From NCBI GenBank assembly GCA_018894105.1, contig CM032123.1, positions 1,303,001 to 1,367,000 on the forward strand: DNA of 64,000 nt, given 5' to 3'. The notes beneath the pieces were generated by a model. That model was given only the letters and a program-made list of their open reading frames with translations, had not been told where the DNA came from and made no database searches. A program made the translations under genes and the position numbers. This DNA comes from Jacaranda mimosifolia (Eukaryota; Streptophyta; Magnoliopsida; Lamiales; Bignoniaceae). Of this stretch, positions 1 through 12,940 are shown piece by piece; positions within the stretch are counted from its first letter, which is position 1, and each line of letters starts with the position of its first letter.

Positions 1-596
1 TATTTATACAAAACTTCTATCTCGAGAGCACGCAATAGAACCGTAGACCAATCGATCGATTCTCATTACAAGTAAAGAGTGGGGAAGTATCGTAATAATA
101 TTTTCATAATGAATTAAATAAATATTTAATAATATTTTTTTTAAATTTTAAAATATTTTAAAAACTTATAAACTCGCCCAAACAGCCGAACCGCCTATAA
201 GCGGATGTATCCATACCTTATGCCTTTAGGACCTCTTAGGTGGTTGCGGCAATACACGACAACAATGGGCTGGACGAACCCCGTATACAGAACGCGTTCG
301 ATTGTTTTCATCTTATCAAGTGCCTTAGCCTAGTTAAATTTTAAACCTTTTCTAGGCTATATTTCTCTTATATATACCCCCTGCTGGGAGCTCGCTGAGG
401 CGCATTCATCTAACTTCTCAACCTCAATCCACTTCTTGATTTTTCAACATAATCAAGAGTTGGATTGCAGCACGAAATCCATCTGGGTTCTGCTGAAAGT
501 GTGTTAAAATATAGTTCCATACATTAAATTTCTGAGGGAAAAGAGTATTATTGTATATTGGTTCAAAGGAGTTTTTGATTGAAAAAAGAATCAAAG
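1..596 (+). promoter_or_regulatory. 5' flank and leader of the amino acid permease gene
   Basis: The stretch holds no coding region of its own. A TATA-like run lies at 369-376, about 220 bases before the permease start codon, so transcription probably begins near 400. The leader then runs to the ATG at 597. The small minus-strand open frame at 424-618 crosses the permease start and has no recognisable content. Confidence 0.5.
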
Positions 597-2545
597 ATGA
601 GTGGAACCACAGGTTCAAAGCAAGTTTTTGATATCTCCGTCAATGTGCCTCCTCAGGGTGGCTCCAAGTGCTTTGATGATGATGGGCGACTCAAAAGAAC
701 TGGTATTTTTCCTTTTTTTATTATCATTTATTTTCACTTTTCTTGATTTTTCTGTGTTCTAAGTTATGGTATTTCAATCTGCTGTGTTTTTTGATAGGAA
801 CTGTATGGACTGCAAGTGCTCATATCATTACTGCTGTGATTGGTTCTGGAGTTCTTTCCTTGGCTTGGGCCACAGCCCAGTTGGGGTGGATTGCTGGCCC
901 AGCTGTGATGCTCTTGTTTTCATTTGTTACGTATTACACTTCTACCCTTCTGGCAGCATGTTACCGGTCCGGCGACCGGGATACCGGCAAGAGGAACTAT
1001 ACTTATATGGATGCTGTTAGGTCCAACTTAGGTAGATTTTCTTGATATGTTTGTAAAGTATAAGATATGGCTCTTTTTTGGTAACAAGTTCTGAGTAGCT
1101 TGGTATTTTTCTTGAATCACAGGTGGGTTTCAGGTTAAATTTTGTGGGGCAATTCAGTATGTGAATCTTTTTGGAGTTGCTATTGGTTACACTATTGCAT
1201 CATCTATAAGCATGATGTGAGTATGGTCCTTGAGATTAAAAGTATTCTGTTTTTGTAAGAATTTCATGGTAAGGAAATGTTTTGTGTTACTGATAACCTT
1301 AACATCAATGGAACAGGGCAATTGAGAGGTCTAATTGTTTCCACTCAAAAGGAGATAACAGCCCTTGTAGAGTTTCAAGCAATCCTTATATGATTGCATT
1401 TGGTGTTGTGGAAATAATTTTCTCCCAAATCCCAGATTTTGATCAGATATGGTGGCTTTCAATTGTTGCTGCAATTATGTCTTTTACCTACTCCACCATT
1501 GGTTTGGGCCTTGGGGTTGCTAAAGTTGCAGGTAGAGAAAGAACCCCTTTTGGTGTTCTTTTAAGTTCTGTTTTATGAAGAGCTAAGCTTCTTGATATTT
1601 GAAGTGCTTTTAATGAGACTTTTTGTGGCTTTATCTTTATAGAAAATGGAAAAATAAGAGGAAGTGTTACTGGAATAAGCATTGGTGCTGTCACTGAAAC
1701 ACAAAAGATTTGGAGAAGCTTCCAAGCTCTTGGGGCCATAGCTTTTGCCTATTCTTACTCCCTCATTCTTATTGAAATCCAGGTATAATTCTTGTTCATT
1801 TTGCACCAAAAGAACCAATACCAATCAATCTTAGATTCTATCTTATTTTTATGAGCTCATTTTCATTTGATTTATGTTGTTTAAATAACAGGATACAGTA
1901 AAATCCCCACCATCAGAATACAAGACAATGAAGAAAGCCACCCGTATAAGTGTGGCAGTAACAACAATTTTCTACATGTTTTGTGGCTGCTTTGGCTATG
2001 CAGCATTTGGAGATATGTCCCCTGGAAACCTCCTCACCGGCTTCGGCTTTTATAACCCTTACTGGCTTCTTGACATAGCCAACGCTGCCATAGTGATCCA
2101 CCTTATAGGTGCATACCAAGTTTACTGCCAACCCCTTTTCGCCTTCATTGAAAAAACTGCACTAGAATGGTTCCCGGACAACAAATTCATCACCAAAGAA
2201 ATCACAGTCCCAATCCCGGGCTTCAGGCCTTACAAGCTCAACCTCTTCAGGCTCATTTGGAGGACTATTTTCGTGGCCATTACGACCGTCATTTCCATGC
2301 TTATGCCGTTCTTCAATGATGTCGTTGGGATTCTGGGGGCGTTTGGATTTTGGCCTCTCACAGTTTACTTCCCTGTGGAGATGTATATCGTGCAAAGGAG
2401 GATTCCCAAATGGAGCACAAGATGGCTCAGTCTCCGAATTCTAAGTGCTGCATGCCTGGTAATATCAATTGCTGCTGCTGCTGGTTCTTTTGCTGGAGTT
2501 GTTTCTGATCTCAAGGTTTACAAGCCTTTCAAGACTAGTTATTGA
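597..2545 (+). CDS. AAP: amino acid permease, AAP family (AAAP/ATF1 transporter)
   Basis: This is a proton-coupled amino acid transporter, expected in the plasma membrane, with broad neutral and acidic (AAP3 clade also basic) substrates known for the family. Exons are 597-702, 798-1031, 1123-1216, 1317-1531, 1643-1782 and 1892-2545. All junctions are GT-AG and the frame stays open for 480 residues, the normal AAP length. The start MSGTTGSK leads into the conserved DDDGRLKRTG and then the first membrane core WTASAHIITAVIGSGVLSLA near residue 39. Further family marks are YRSGD, KRNYTYMDAVRSNLGG, the VAKVAENGKIRG segment and the ETQKIWRSFQALG segment. The C-terminal half is the large last exon with several hydrophobic segments, ending KPFKTSY. 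Synteny suggests the AAP3 branch, but sequence alone does not separate AAP2 to AAP5. Confidence 0.95.
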
Positions 2546-3255
2546 TCATTAGTTTAGTTTTATCAAGATCTAGTGGTGTTCATAGCAAGCCTAAAAGGGC
2601 TGTTTGGTTTCACTGTGTTGCAGAAGATAAAGGAGTCCAAGTATGTATTTATGTGCAAATCAAGAATCCCATATTTTCCCAATGTAATTTTCATCTGTTT
2701 CTCAGTTGAAACAGTGTATAAATCAGTCAAAACCCCATCATCCAGACAAGTTATTCTCATTCTGATTCCTTATTATCTGCTAAAGATGAGCTAGTGCTGC
2801 CTAATATTAAGCAAAAGAGAAATCTACAGATCCAAATGTAGACTACTTCTGTTATTAGAGTGATGAATAGATTTTAGGGGTAGAAGTGAAGTGAACTATT
2901 TTGATTACTGCTGATTGATTGATATCAGTGGCATAATGTACCTTCACAAGCACCATCAAAAGTGTTGTTTTCCCTAACACTCTAAACAAGGACTAGGGAA
3001 AGCTTTATGTCCAATCCTTGTTGGGGAATCATATGCATTATTAATCATCCAATGTCCAAACCATGGTAAGGTTAGTCTTGCCACCTCCCAACAAGGGTCG
3101 AATCATGTAATCACATATTGTAGATTTTTTTTGAGACTTGATGGTTTGGACAGCCATAATATATTTACCAAAAACAACATGACTTCTCAACTGCACGGAC
3201 TCTAACACTTCATCTTATCTTTGATTACACAGAGAATACTGCAATTGGTTCATAA
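2546..3255. other. permease 3' UTR and AT-rich spacer
   Basis: The first 250 bases or so are probably 3' UTR of the permease. The rest is AT-rich spacer without a supported gene. It ends at the target duplication (3241-3255) of the first SINE copy. Confidence 0.4.
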
Positions 3256-3367
3256 TTTTTTTTTTTTTTACTCATATACATGCATATTAGGAGTTTGTTG
3301 GGCAACGAACTCCTAACCTCTTACGTTATGTGGGAGACTTATGCCTTTGGATCACAGGCCATTCGGC
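3256..3367 (-). mobile_element. short tRNA-related SINE, copy 1
   Basis: This is a short retroposon in minus orientation. A T-run at 3257-3269 is the poly(A) tail on the other strand. It is flanked by near-identical 15 bp duplications, 3241-3255 and 3368-3382 (14 of 15 match), as made by LINE-type target-primed insertion. The minus strand carries a degenerate pol III box B (GGAGTTCGTTGCCC) and the family signature GGCATAAGTCTCCCACATAA. Three more copies occur in this window. Confidence 0.8.
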
Positions 3368-3449
3368 GCAATTGATTCATAAATTAAAAAATTAAGATTT
3401 ATTAAGAGATGAACTGTAATACTTATATAGTAGGACCATATAAAACGTA

Positions 3450-3986
3450 TAGGGATGACAATTTATATCCAATCCGCGGGTATCCACTCCAATCTGCTCC
3501 GATCGGGGCGGATCAGGTTTATAGTAAACTCGACCCGAACTATTTATGTATATATATTTTTTTAATTTAGTTTTTTTACAATATATATATATATATATAA
3601 CGAACCCTAAACTTTGTTAGCATTTTTTTCTTTCCTTCCCATTCCTCATAGTCGTGACTTTCAAGAGTAGATTCAGAATGCTTAGAAAATGCTCAAAAGC
3701 TTTCTATTTGTTTGTTTTACATAAAATTTATACGATATTTTAGTTAAAACTGTAATATTTCGTTAACTGTAAAGTGGATAGTATTTTAAAAAAACAGAAA
3801 ATATTAATTAGACACGGATAAGATCAGGTAGAGTTTGGGTTCTACATTTACATTGCGGGTAGAATTCGAATTTTTACTTCCAAAACACGTAGGTGGACAG
3901 GGGCGGGTAGGGACATGATAAAATCTTTGCGGGGTGGGTTCGAGTTGAGTTAGAACCCTCCCCAACCCGCCCCTTTGCCATATCTA
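3450..3986. mobile_element. hAT-type MITE, 537 bp
   Basis: The imperfect terminal inverted repeats are TAGGGATGACAA at 3450-3461 and TTGCCATATCTA at 3975-3986. An exact 8 bp target duplication, AAAACGTA, sits at 3442-3449 and 3987-3994; this length is typical of hAT transposons. Internal sequence includes GC-rich GGGGCGGGT-like tracts near both ends and an (AT)n run at 3581-3599. There is no transposase frame, so the element is non-autonomous. Confidence 0.85.
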
Positions 3987-3994
3987 AAAACGTA

Positions 3995-5442
3995 TCAGGC
4001 ACAAACAAGTATGATTTCCGTAATCGATCCCTTGAGGATATGCGTATATTCAAAGATCTTCAAATCGAACTACCTTTCGAACTGCTGATGGGTCTATGAT
4101 CGGACCAAACACAACCTGACGAAATTTCCAAGAATCACATGTGCTTAGTGATGGAAGCAACATGGCCATTACAAACAAGATGAACTTTTTGGAAAGATGC
4201 TAAGGAGTGAACCACTTTATTGAACCAAATATATTATGAAAATTTGGGGTTTGGCATTTTTTGACCATCCATCTGCATCAATATGACGGTGGGTGGGGTG
4301 CTCCTACCGCCCACTGCAAAGGATGGATGGAGGAAAAAAAATGAAGAATCCAAGAAGGTGGCATCATCAATAAAGAGGTTGGGTTTTTTCTCTATAGAGA
4401 ATCTTTTTCAAAATATCTTTTTCTTAAAGTTAAATACTATAGTTCAGAATTTTGGTGGGTTGGAATTGTCAATGAAAATCACGTATGATATAGTTATAAT
4501 CTTGTCTTTTTGTAGTTTTTAAGAATGAATTAATTTATATTTTTGTGGCATAATGTCAATTATTACATTCTTAGAATTAGAGATAATTCCACAATTTTCC
4601 AACTCTAATTAAACCCCATTAAGAAATAATGACTAGGAGAAGTCCAAGATAGATTGGAAGTTAAAAAAAGTAACATTAAATAACTTTTAATTTATCAAAC
4701 TAAATGGTAATGGTAGTGGTGGCCATGACCAACCAAGATGATGGCCGCCGCCGCCGCCGCCCCACCTTGGTGGTGGTGGTGGTGGTATTAAATTCATGAA
4801 TCGAGATTTTTTCTGGTTTGTTATTCCACTTAATTTTGCCTAATTCTTCCACTATAAGTTCTTGTCCTTTTTTTTTTTTTTTTTTTTTCAAGAAGGAAGG
4901 GACAAATTTTTTGTCCTAATTAAATGTGTTATAATGGGGCACCTTGAATGGACATCCAAGATCCTAGGGATTCAAAAGTATTATTACTACTTATGACTAA
5001 TTAAAAGAAGTAGCAAATCACTAAGTTTACCTATTTATTTTTATTTTATTTTTATAAAAGGAGAGCACATTTCCAATGTGGGCATAATTAACTTTAAACT
5101 AAGTCAACTTGCTTAATGATTCCTAACTTTTCTCACTATGCGATTGAAGAAAAAAATAAGCAAGAGCGATCTGTCCACTAGCAATTTCCTCATAGAAAAG
5201 AAAAAGGGTGAAGGAATCACCAACTTGATGAACTACTCAAGGAAGTTTTCTTGGCTTACCTTTGATTAGATGAAATCATCTTCCCACAGAAAAGGGCTTC
5301 TTGTTTTAGGAAAAGGTATTATGAAAAAAAGAAAATTAGAGAGAGATAGAGAAAGAAGAAGAAGAAACATGTGTATAAGCAAAATTAAATTCTGATCAAT
5401 TGATTAAATAGCATCACCCTTACATTTATGTGTTAGATTGAG
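3995..5442. other. AT-rich intergenic stretch
   Basis: I see no supported gene. Local features are a GCC microsatellite followed by a GGT microsatellite at about 4742-4787, a T-run at about 4868-4888 and AT-rich low-complexity DNA. Small open frames here, for example 4283-4522, look like chance. Confidence 0.4.
4742..4787. repeat. trinucleotide microsatellites (GCC)n then (GGT)n
   Basis: Six or so GCC units are followed after a short gap by six or so GGT units. This is the only GC-rich patch in the surrounding AT-rich spacer. The antisense open frame over it is a by-product of the repeats. Confidence 0.8.
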
Positions 5443-5554
5443 CTTTTTTGTTTTTATATATACATACATATCAAGAGTCCGTTCGTGCCAGAACTCCCAG
5501 CCTCCCATATTATGTGAGAGACTTATGCTGTTGGGCCACATACCACTTGACATT
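5443..5554 (-). mobile_element. short tRNA-related SINE, copy 2
   Basis: Minus-orientation copy of the same SINE family. The minus strand reads AGCATAAGTCTCTCACATAA, then GGGAGTTCTGGCACGAAC (box B, decayed), then an A-rich tail. Imperfect direct repeats TGTTAGATTGAG (5431-5442) and TGTGAGATTGAG (5555-5566) flank it. Confidence 0.7.
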
Positions 5555-6078
5555 TGTGAGATTGAGTTCAAGAACTCTTGGTGTGTACAATTTTTTTCCC
5601 GGAAAAAAAAAAAAAAAAAAAAAAAAGAGGAAGGAAGAAGAAGAAGAAGAGCATATCTTTTCTTCCCTCATTCTAAAACAATGAAAATGAGAAACAATAT
5701 ATATAAATATATATATGTATGTATGCAAAATATTTGTGGTCCAGCGTTACAAGAAGCATAAAACAACATAAAATGTCTTATGTAGCACGTTATTTCTTTA
5801 TTCTTTTTCTGTTTGTGTAAGGGATTTTAAATAACTTTCCCACTATTTATCTCGTCAGAAAACCTTTCCTATTATTTACAACTTCAAAGCAATATGGCTA
5901 CAGGCGGGTCAAAATTGGACTAAGCTCTGTTAGAATCCAATTCGGGCCCAACTTGACTGAGCTGAATCCACTCTAGCCCAGTCCTCATTGTAACGCCCTA
6001 AAAGAACGAGCTAAGCCCAATTGCAAGAACTTAACCAAGGAGTTTAGTTAAAAGTGGAGGCCCACGGCCTAAAGCTTA
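5555..6078. other. spacer with a long A-run
   Basis: An A-run of about 22 bases lies near 5603-5626, followed by a GAA-rich patch to about 5650. The open frames across it are artefacts of the repeat. No gene is supported. Confidence 0.4.
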
Positions 6079-6391
6079 CGGCCCGTTTGTTTCATTTTCA
6101 AAATCTATTTTCACATTTTCTACTATTTAAGAAATGAAACAACCACTTTTTATATATTTTCACCCAACATCATTTTCATTTTTATTTTCAAAAGACATTT
6201 TCCAATAATCTATATATCTTTTCTCTTTATTCAATATTTCGATCTCTCTCCACCTCAACCTATAAAAATCAATATAATCATTATTTTTCCAATAATCTAA
6301 CTACAAATTCATTTTCAACTCATTTCCACTAACTAAATTTTTAAATTTTAGAAATGATGGAAATAAAAATTAAAATAAAACCAAATGGCCC
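6079..6391. mobile_element. Tourist-like (PIF/Harbinger) MITE, family A copy 1
   Basis: Imperfect inverted ends CGGCCCGTTTG and CAAATGGCCC are flanked by TTA at 6076-6078 and 6392-6394, the usual PIF/Harbinger target duplication. The interior is AT-rich with runs of TTTTCATTTT and no coding frame. Related copies lie at 12.4 kb and, reversed, at 62.0 kb. Confidence 0.7.
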
Positions 6392-6802
6392 TTAGTTTAC
6401 CTAGAACATACAAGAACATTTGACAACATTTGAAGAAAGAAAAGACGAATATAGCAGGTAAAGGTAAGAAAATGTGTGCCAAATTTTTTTACATCTTACT
6501 GTGCCTAAATGCTTCTACAGAGTAATCTACTAAGCCTCAACAGTAAACAAACTCAGGTTCTTCAGTAGCAATTAACTTTTTGCGAAGGGATGAAAGAATG
6601 AGTAGAATTACATAACATGCATGACATCTTCATAAGTAAAATACAAAACAATCACAAAAGAGGGTGAAAAATAAAAAATTTCAAATCAAACAGCGTTATG
6701 GATTTTCTTCCAAGGAGCATATAGATTATCTTCACAGAAGTAGCTTCTTTATCTCACAGTTGTTTGAACATGAGAAATCCTGAAAATGTTTGTCCTGGGG
6801 AC

Positions 6803-9800
6803 TTACCGCAGTTCATCTGCACTAAATTTGTTCCAAGCTTCCTATTAAGATATAAGTTCCATGAGTTAGCAGCCATTAACAGTATAGTGTCAGATTTATG
6901 GTGTGTGTGAAGGATAAATTTCAATGAAGTGCGTGAAAATCATGTGGTTTGCATATAAGAACTACAGCAGGAATACCTTTAGAAGATCAAAAACTTTTTC
7001 CGCAATATATTTTTGCTGGATAGTTGCTCCTTTTTGTTGAACTTTGTCCGGATGAACGCATAAGGTTGCCTTCTTATAAACCTTTTTCACTGATTCAGAA
7101 GTAATCATCTCTGTTAAAGAAACAGGACGCCAGCCACATTCAGGCCACAAAACCTGCACACCATTCCATAAACATAGATAAATGACTAGAAACAAATATT
7201 TAGCATATCCTGTATTTATATTTTGTGGCATTAAGCCACTGATGATAAAATTCATCAACCACCATTACTTCTGCCATTAGCAAGAACACAAAATTGGCAG
7301 ACAGAATAGGATGGCCAATGGGTGTGTGTGTGTTGGAGGGTGAAGAGACGAAGGAAAAAAAACAAAACAAAACAAACAATTATAAATTGCATGATATTAT
7401 CACACACTACAAAGCATAAACATTATAACCCACAAAGTTCAACTTGCAGTGTATTCATATTGGTTTGCTTGGAAATCTAGCACTCATGTAAAGTTCACAA
7501 TTTCTTGACCCTCTAAAGTAATTGAAAATCAAGAGGCAGCTTCTTAGCTCCTATTGACTGTCTAGTAACAACTCGTTGGGACAAAATACAAAACACAAAT
7601 CAACCATAACATAAAGACTTGTGCTCCATTCAGTAATAATCATCAATTATACAGCATTCAGTAAACCCGAAGAGAAACCAAAAGTGCAATCTTAATCAGA
7701 AGGACTAATTTCAGATATATATATATATATACACCCTTTAATGATAATATGACTAAACTCAAATCTCAAGTGCTCGTGTCAAGCAATATTAAAGTAAGTT
7801 TTACAATTTCAAATTTGCTTGGGCAGCATTAGGAAGAATTTCAGGTATTGGTAGGTTGATAAGACATCCTACAAAGCTATCACTAGATGAGTTTTGTTTA
7901 TGCCAGGTCTAGCAATTATTATATTAACATAAGCAAAGAAAACAAACACACACACACACACATTATATGGCTAAAAGACCCACCTGCTGCAATGAGGACA
8001 ACAAGGCACGTAGATTGCCTTCTTTTCCTGCAGCCCAACGCTTTATATCATTCTCCAAGGCTTCTGCAAGCCTCTGAAATCGAAGAATAATGAATATGGA
8101 AACTCAAAGCATTATTCATGGCTGTCACATACACATGTGCATGTAATTCGTATGCTACGTATTTGACTGTCTTCTGTGTGTGTGTGAGAGAGAGAGGGGG
8201 TGCAAGAGGTGGTTGGCCAACCTATTATCATTCTCTCAAAGACTACACTCAGTCACTCTACTTCCCAAACACCAAAAGGTTAGTACTTACGTGAAAACTC
8301 AGAAGAAAATAACATCCTAAACAGTCTTCCAAATTTGCAATTTTCTCAATAAAATCTCCCCACCCAAACATAGACAAGCACTCACTTATAGTCTGTAAAT
8401 ACAAAGGCCACAATGATCATCAAAATGCATTCTTTAGATAGTCAGAGTGTCTTACGCGTTTCTCTTCCTGCTCATGCTGACTCTGAAGATCCCGCTGATT
8501 CTTTTCAGCAAGTGCTTCAGCCTGAAAATAGAAACAGTATAATTCTAAAACTCACTGCATAAAGATCATAAACAACATCCAACCCGAGAAAGTGCATCAC
8601 AATCGTGACCAAGGAGTCTTGAGTAGATGTAGCTCCCAATTGTGTTTATTAGGGACAGTTCATTGAATTGAGTATTGAAAGGAAGGGAACAAAGTCGGTG
8701 ACTCTGTGGTCCGTAAAAGTCATTGCAAAAGCCAAAATTGGTCTGGGCTGACATAACCCCTTGTCAAAAGAAAGTTAGGAAGTGGTTGAAGGCAGCTTCA
8801 CTTTCCATTGATGTTGATATATGACTAGGTAGGAAAACCTCACAATTTTGATGGATGAAACTAAAACAGAAGATTGGTGGATTACTTTGGGTGAAAGTCT
8901 CAACTATTCAGGAAAACTCTATCAGTATTTTGTGCTATTTTAGTTACTCTGATAGTCCATACTACAAATTTCAAACAGATATATGGTGGTTCTTTTGAAG
9001 AATAGAGGGTGAACAAGCAAGAAAAAGGATGCATAACCTAGTAAAATTTAGTACTAGTAAACATACCATGCGTGCATTTGTTCTCATATGACGATTTAGC
9101 CTTGCTCTTCGCCTTTCTTCAGGTTCCCCTTCAATTTCATGAAACTCTCCAGATGAATTGGAAATATCTGCAAGCAGGGATGTAACAAGGGACTAAATAG
9201 AAATACAAGTGATAAATATAAGCATTGTCCTCTTCATTCTAGGAAGGATAGGCACATCAAGGAAACTAATTATGCCAGGCAACACAGAAATCTAATACTA
9301 GTAGATAGTTTTAGTACTGAAGTTTCTAAATATCTCCAGCCAAACAGTTTATTATCATTTCAAAGAGATTGCTTTCAGTGGATAGTTTGCACTTATAGTG
9401 AATAAGAACTAGTACAAGTACCATATAAACATTTACTAATGCTACAAATTTAACTCTAGTAAGAATAAATATAACTACCATCTTAACTCTTGATAAGAGT
9501 TGCACACCTGATCCTAGTTATCACGGCCCTTGTATAAAAGACAATGACTGTTACATCATCTGAAAAGAAAGACTCGCAGAGAAGACGAGGATTTACATCT
9601 ATGTAACAATATACCTCAGTAAAAGATACATCAAATAGAGTTGCTTATTTTTTAAGTTGATGGCTTAATTTCTAAATAACTCTACCAGTCTTAGGAGTCA
9701 TAGATTAGCCCATATGAGACTGAAATCAAATCAAAACTAGATGGGGTGATTTTGACACGAATTTTCATGTCCACAAATGTCAAGTCCCAAGTTTACCTGC

Positions 9801-11852
9801 CAGACATGGATTAATAGCACAGTGTGAAATAGGTTCAGTTGACTCAGTAACTAAGTCACGTTGATCTTTCAGGCAATAAGAAAGCAGGTTTCAAATGAAT
9901 TATTAACATTAACTGATTGGTTAAGTTTCAATGGGTCAGACAATACTTGTCAGCCCAAAGTACACACTAAGTATGAAACCATGAATAAGCAGGTACTTCT
10001 TTCTGACATGTCTACGAAATGTTTAGCATCTGTGTCCTGGAATTGATCTACGTAGGTGGTCGGCCGCTCATTTATACTAACGCCACCAGAAAACATTATA
10101 ATGTTTTTCATGCAAATCTCCCAATCAAAGTTCCTGTCTCATTTGATGTGTCGGTTATGAGGAAATTGCTCATTAATATATAATTGCTTTCAGGTACTTG
10201 ATGCAAAACCTGAATGGCTTTGTCTTATCAAACCTGTATTAACTATGGTCTATGAGATGGATAAAAAGCTAACATGTATCAATTATCAGGAATTCCGTTC
10301 TAAAGATTGCTTTAGTATGTATGAGTACCTCCAAAGAGTGAAGAAAAATCATTGCCTGTACTTGTGGCAGAGGAGGCCTTCTTTGTGCCAAATGAGGACC
10401 GTGAAGAAGTTTGCTTCACTTTAGGATCCTTCTCTTCATGGAAGAAGTCATCAAAGAGGGAATTCTAGATAAAAATAACAAATCAATTGAATTTATAAAA
10501 GCATCATCTGAGTATATCAGAGCATTTGCTAGATTTATTATTCCACCTGAGCCATAGAACTTGGTCTTGCTGCATTGTTTCGCTGCACAGCATTACCGCC
10601 ACCAAATATTTCATCCACATAATTGGCATTATCAAACCCATTTGAACTTGTGCCTGCACTTGGCTTGTTAGGTGGGTTCCTTATTCCATCAGCTTTTGAA
10701 GAACTGGTAAAAAAGTCATCAATCGAAGATTGAACTGAACCTTTTCCTGTATCTTGGCCTGAGGGTCCAGTAAATGGCCAACTGCTATCTGACTGAGATG
10801 CAGATGTTTCAAAGACTAAGAAAGGATCATCAGCCACAGTTGAGCTAGATTTAGATGAATGGATATTTGACTCGGGAAAAAGGTTTGTCTCAGAGTATAC
10901 TCTGTTGAAGGTAATGGAAAAATAAGACAGTCAGTCTTTATCACAAAATCAGAACCTAAAAAATCAAAATGAAGAATAGTAAAAAATAACACCAAAACTG
11001 GGACTAACATCACCCAATCCCCAACCAGTAATTAATTATGACCATCCTTTGAAAGCTAGCAACACATTGCTCAGAATGAAACACAAGAACAAAGCATAAA
11101 CCAAAGGAAAGTTACTAGGATTCATCACAAGCTTCCAATACAGTCTCAATAATTTGTGATAGTACAGAATATGTAATTATAATTATCAATAATTCTAAAC
11201 CTTCTATCAGATGATTCAGAGAGAAAAATTATGCAGAAACTGCATTATACGTTATATATCAAAAAATGAATCAATCAACAAATAAATAGTATTAGTTCAC
11301 AAAATTAAATACATTCAACACATACTTAGTCTTTGAAGGGCCAGCTCCTCCTAATCCCGGTATCAGATCATCCAACCCGGCCCTCTTTTTCTCCTGCTTA
11401 CCATTAGAATTCAGCCCAGAAATCCCAAAAAAATCATCACCAAGATCTCTCTGCTTCGACTTAGACCCCAGCAAATCATCAAAAGCATTGGAACCTACAG
11501 AGGTCTTCGAATTCAAATTGCTGCTATTATTCTTCCGATTGTTAGAGCTACTAAACACAGATTCCAAATCAATCCCCCCATATTGGCTCGAACTCGAAAC
11601 AGGCCCACCGAAAATATCATCATCAAAAAAGGTACTCTGGGATTGCCGAGTTCCACCGATCTTAACATTGGATCGAAAAATTCCGTCAAGCTCATCAACA
11701 GGTAAGGAATAAGAATCATCAAACGACGAGGAATTAACGGTGCTGTGGGCTGCGAAATGGGATTTAGGTTTGGGCTTCAAGTTGGCCATGGGAGCTGACT
11801 TCCCATTAGCTCTGAATCCAATACTCTCGACCAAGACTCCAAATTCATCCAT
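6803..11852 (-). CDS. auxilin-like J-domain protein (clathrin uncoating)
   Basis: Auxilin-type proteins recruit Hsc70 to clathrin coats and drive uncoating of vesicles in the cytosol. Exons on the minus strand are 11852-11326, 10901-10547, 10464-10329, 9167-9067, 8521-8456, 8073-7984, 7153-6977 and 6841-6803. Every junction is GT-AG, giving 496 residues. The start [13 protein letters not shown] is typical of plant auxilin-like proteins. The N-terminal two thirds is low-complexity and rich in acidic or aromatic short motifs such as DDIFGG, FDDLLGS and DPF, which in this family bind clathrin or adaptors. Next come an [11 protein letters not shown] charged helix and the [19 protein letters not shown] segment. 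The J domain runs from about residue 426 ([13 protein letters not shown]) with an intact HPD at 459-461, and the end is [11 protein letters not shown]. It resembles Arabidopsis At1g21660 as I recall it. Confidence 0.95.
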
Positions 11853-12169
11853 TATTTTCAAAATTATATCAAAATTCAGCTACCAAATTTGCTGGCAAGA
11901 CAATAAATTCTGATTTGTGTGCGACAAAGAAGAAGAAAAAGAACAAAACAGAAAAAGAAAAAACGATGAAGCAAAAAAGTAGAGAGAATATAAAGGAGGA
12001 TAAACGTAAAGAGGATATAGAATGGATGGATTGATGAACAGAGTAAAATTCCCGAAAATTTTGACAGGGGCTTGAGTACCTAGATCCTCTCCTGCTAAAT
12101 AATGCGTGTCGGTTGACGCAACTAATTACTGTGGCAAGATTCCAGCAAGAAAGGATTCTGACAATAATG

Positions 12170-12170
12170 T

Positions 12171-12204
<34 letters not shown>

Positions 12205-12206
12205 GG
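12170..12206. repeat. (TG)n(AG)n microsatellite upstream of the auxilin-like gene
   Basis: A run of TG units passes directly into a run of AG units about 320 bases before the auxilin-like start codon. It lies in the probable promoter or leader of that minus-strand gene, where it reads as CT then CA. Confidence 0.8.
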
Positions 12207-12418
12207 TGAGGTGGTGGGTGGGCCAGCGGCCAGAGAGGGCTGTCCGGGTATTTTTGACTCGGTTTTCTACCCCTACAAACACATAACAGTTGGTTTGTTT
12301 TTCTTTTCTAAACTCATTTTTATTTTTTTTGTTGAAAATAAAAATTGAGAGCCATCAATTTTCTTTTTATTTTTGCATATATTTTTATTTTTAAAATATT
12401 TTTTTAGACAAATTTTTA

Positions 12419-12717
12419 AAACCCGTTTGGACTTATTTTCACCAATTCTACTATTTTAAAAATAAAACACTTAATTTTTTACACATTTTCACCAATATTA
12501 TTTTTATTTTTATTTTGAAAACACATTCTTCAATAACCTATATATATTCTCTCTATATTCCATTATTTCTATCTCTCTCCACTAACAACTTATTTAAACT
12601 AACATAATATTACATTTCCAAATATTTCATCTAAACACATTTTTATTTTCACATAACTAATTTCCACCAATTTAAAAATGTTAAAAATTGAAAATAAAAA
12701 TGAATCCAAATGGGGGC
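12419..12717. mobile_element. Tourist-like MITE, family A copy 2
   Basis: Same family as the element at 6079-6391, with AACCCGTTTGG at the left end, CCAAATGGGGGC at the right end and TTA at 12416-12418 and 12718-12720. Shared internal blocks include the TATATATTCTCTCTATATTC region and the AATGAATCCAAATGG end. Confidence 0.65.
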
Positions 12718-12940
12718 TTACACTCGATTTCCATTTTCACTTTTCATTTTCTCTTATTAATATTTGTACGACTTTTAATACAAAAACACTATATATTTCA
12801 AATATAACTCATTTTCAATCCTACATAATCATTACATTTTAAACAAAACATCTAAATAATATTTCATTTTTAAAAATACATTTATAATTAATTTTTCACG
12901 ATTTCTTTTCACCAAAAAAAAAATCCAAACGGCCCCAGAT
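12718..12940. mobile_element. second MITE-like segment abutting family A copy 2
   Basis: This AT-rich stretch repeats the style of the previous element and ends in TCCAAACGGCCCCAG, a family-A-like right terminus. No clean left end or target duplication is visible, so it may be a truncated copy inserted next to, or duplicated with, its neighbour. Confidence 0.4.

Noticed and set aside
5438..5761. open frames with poly-lysine and poly-glutamate runs
   Set aside because: They are translations of an A-run and a GAA repeat next to a SINE.
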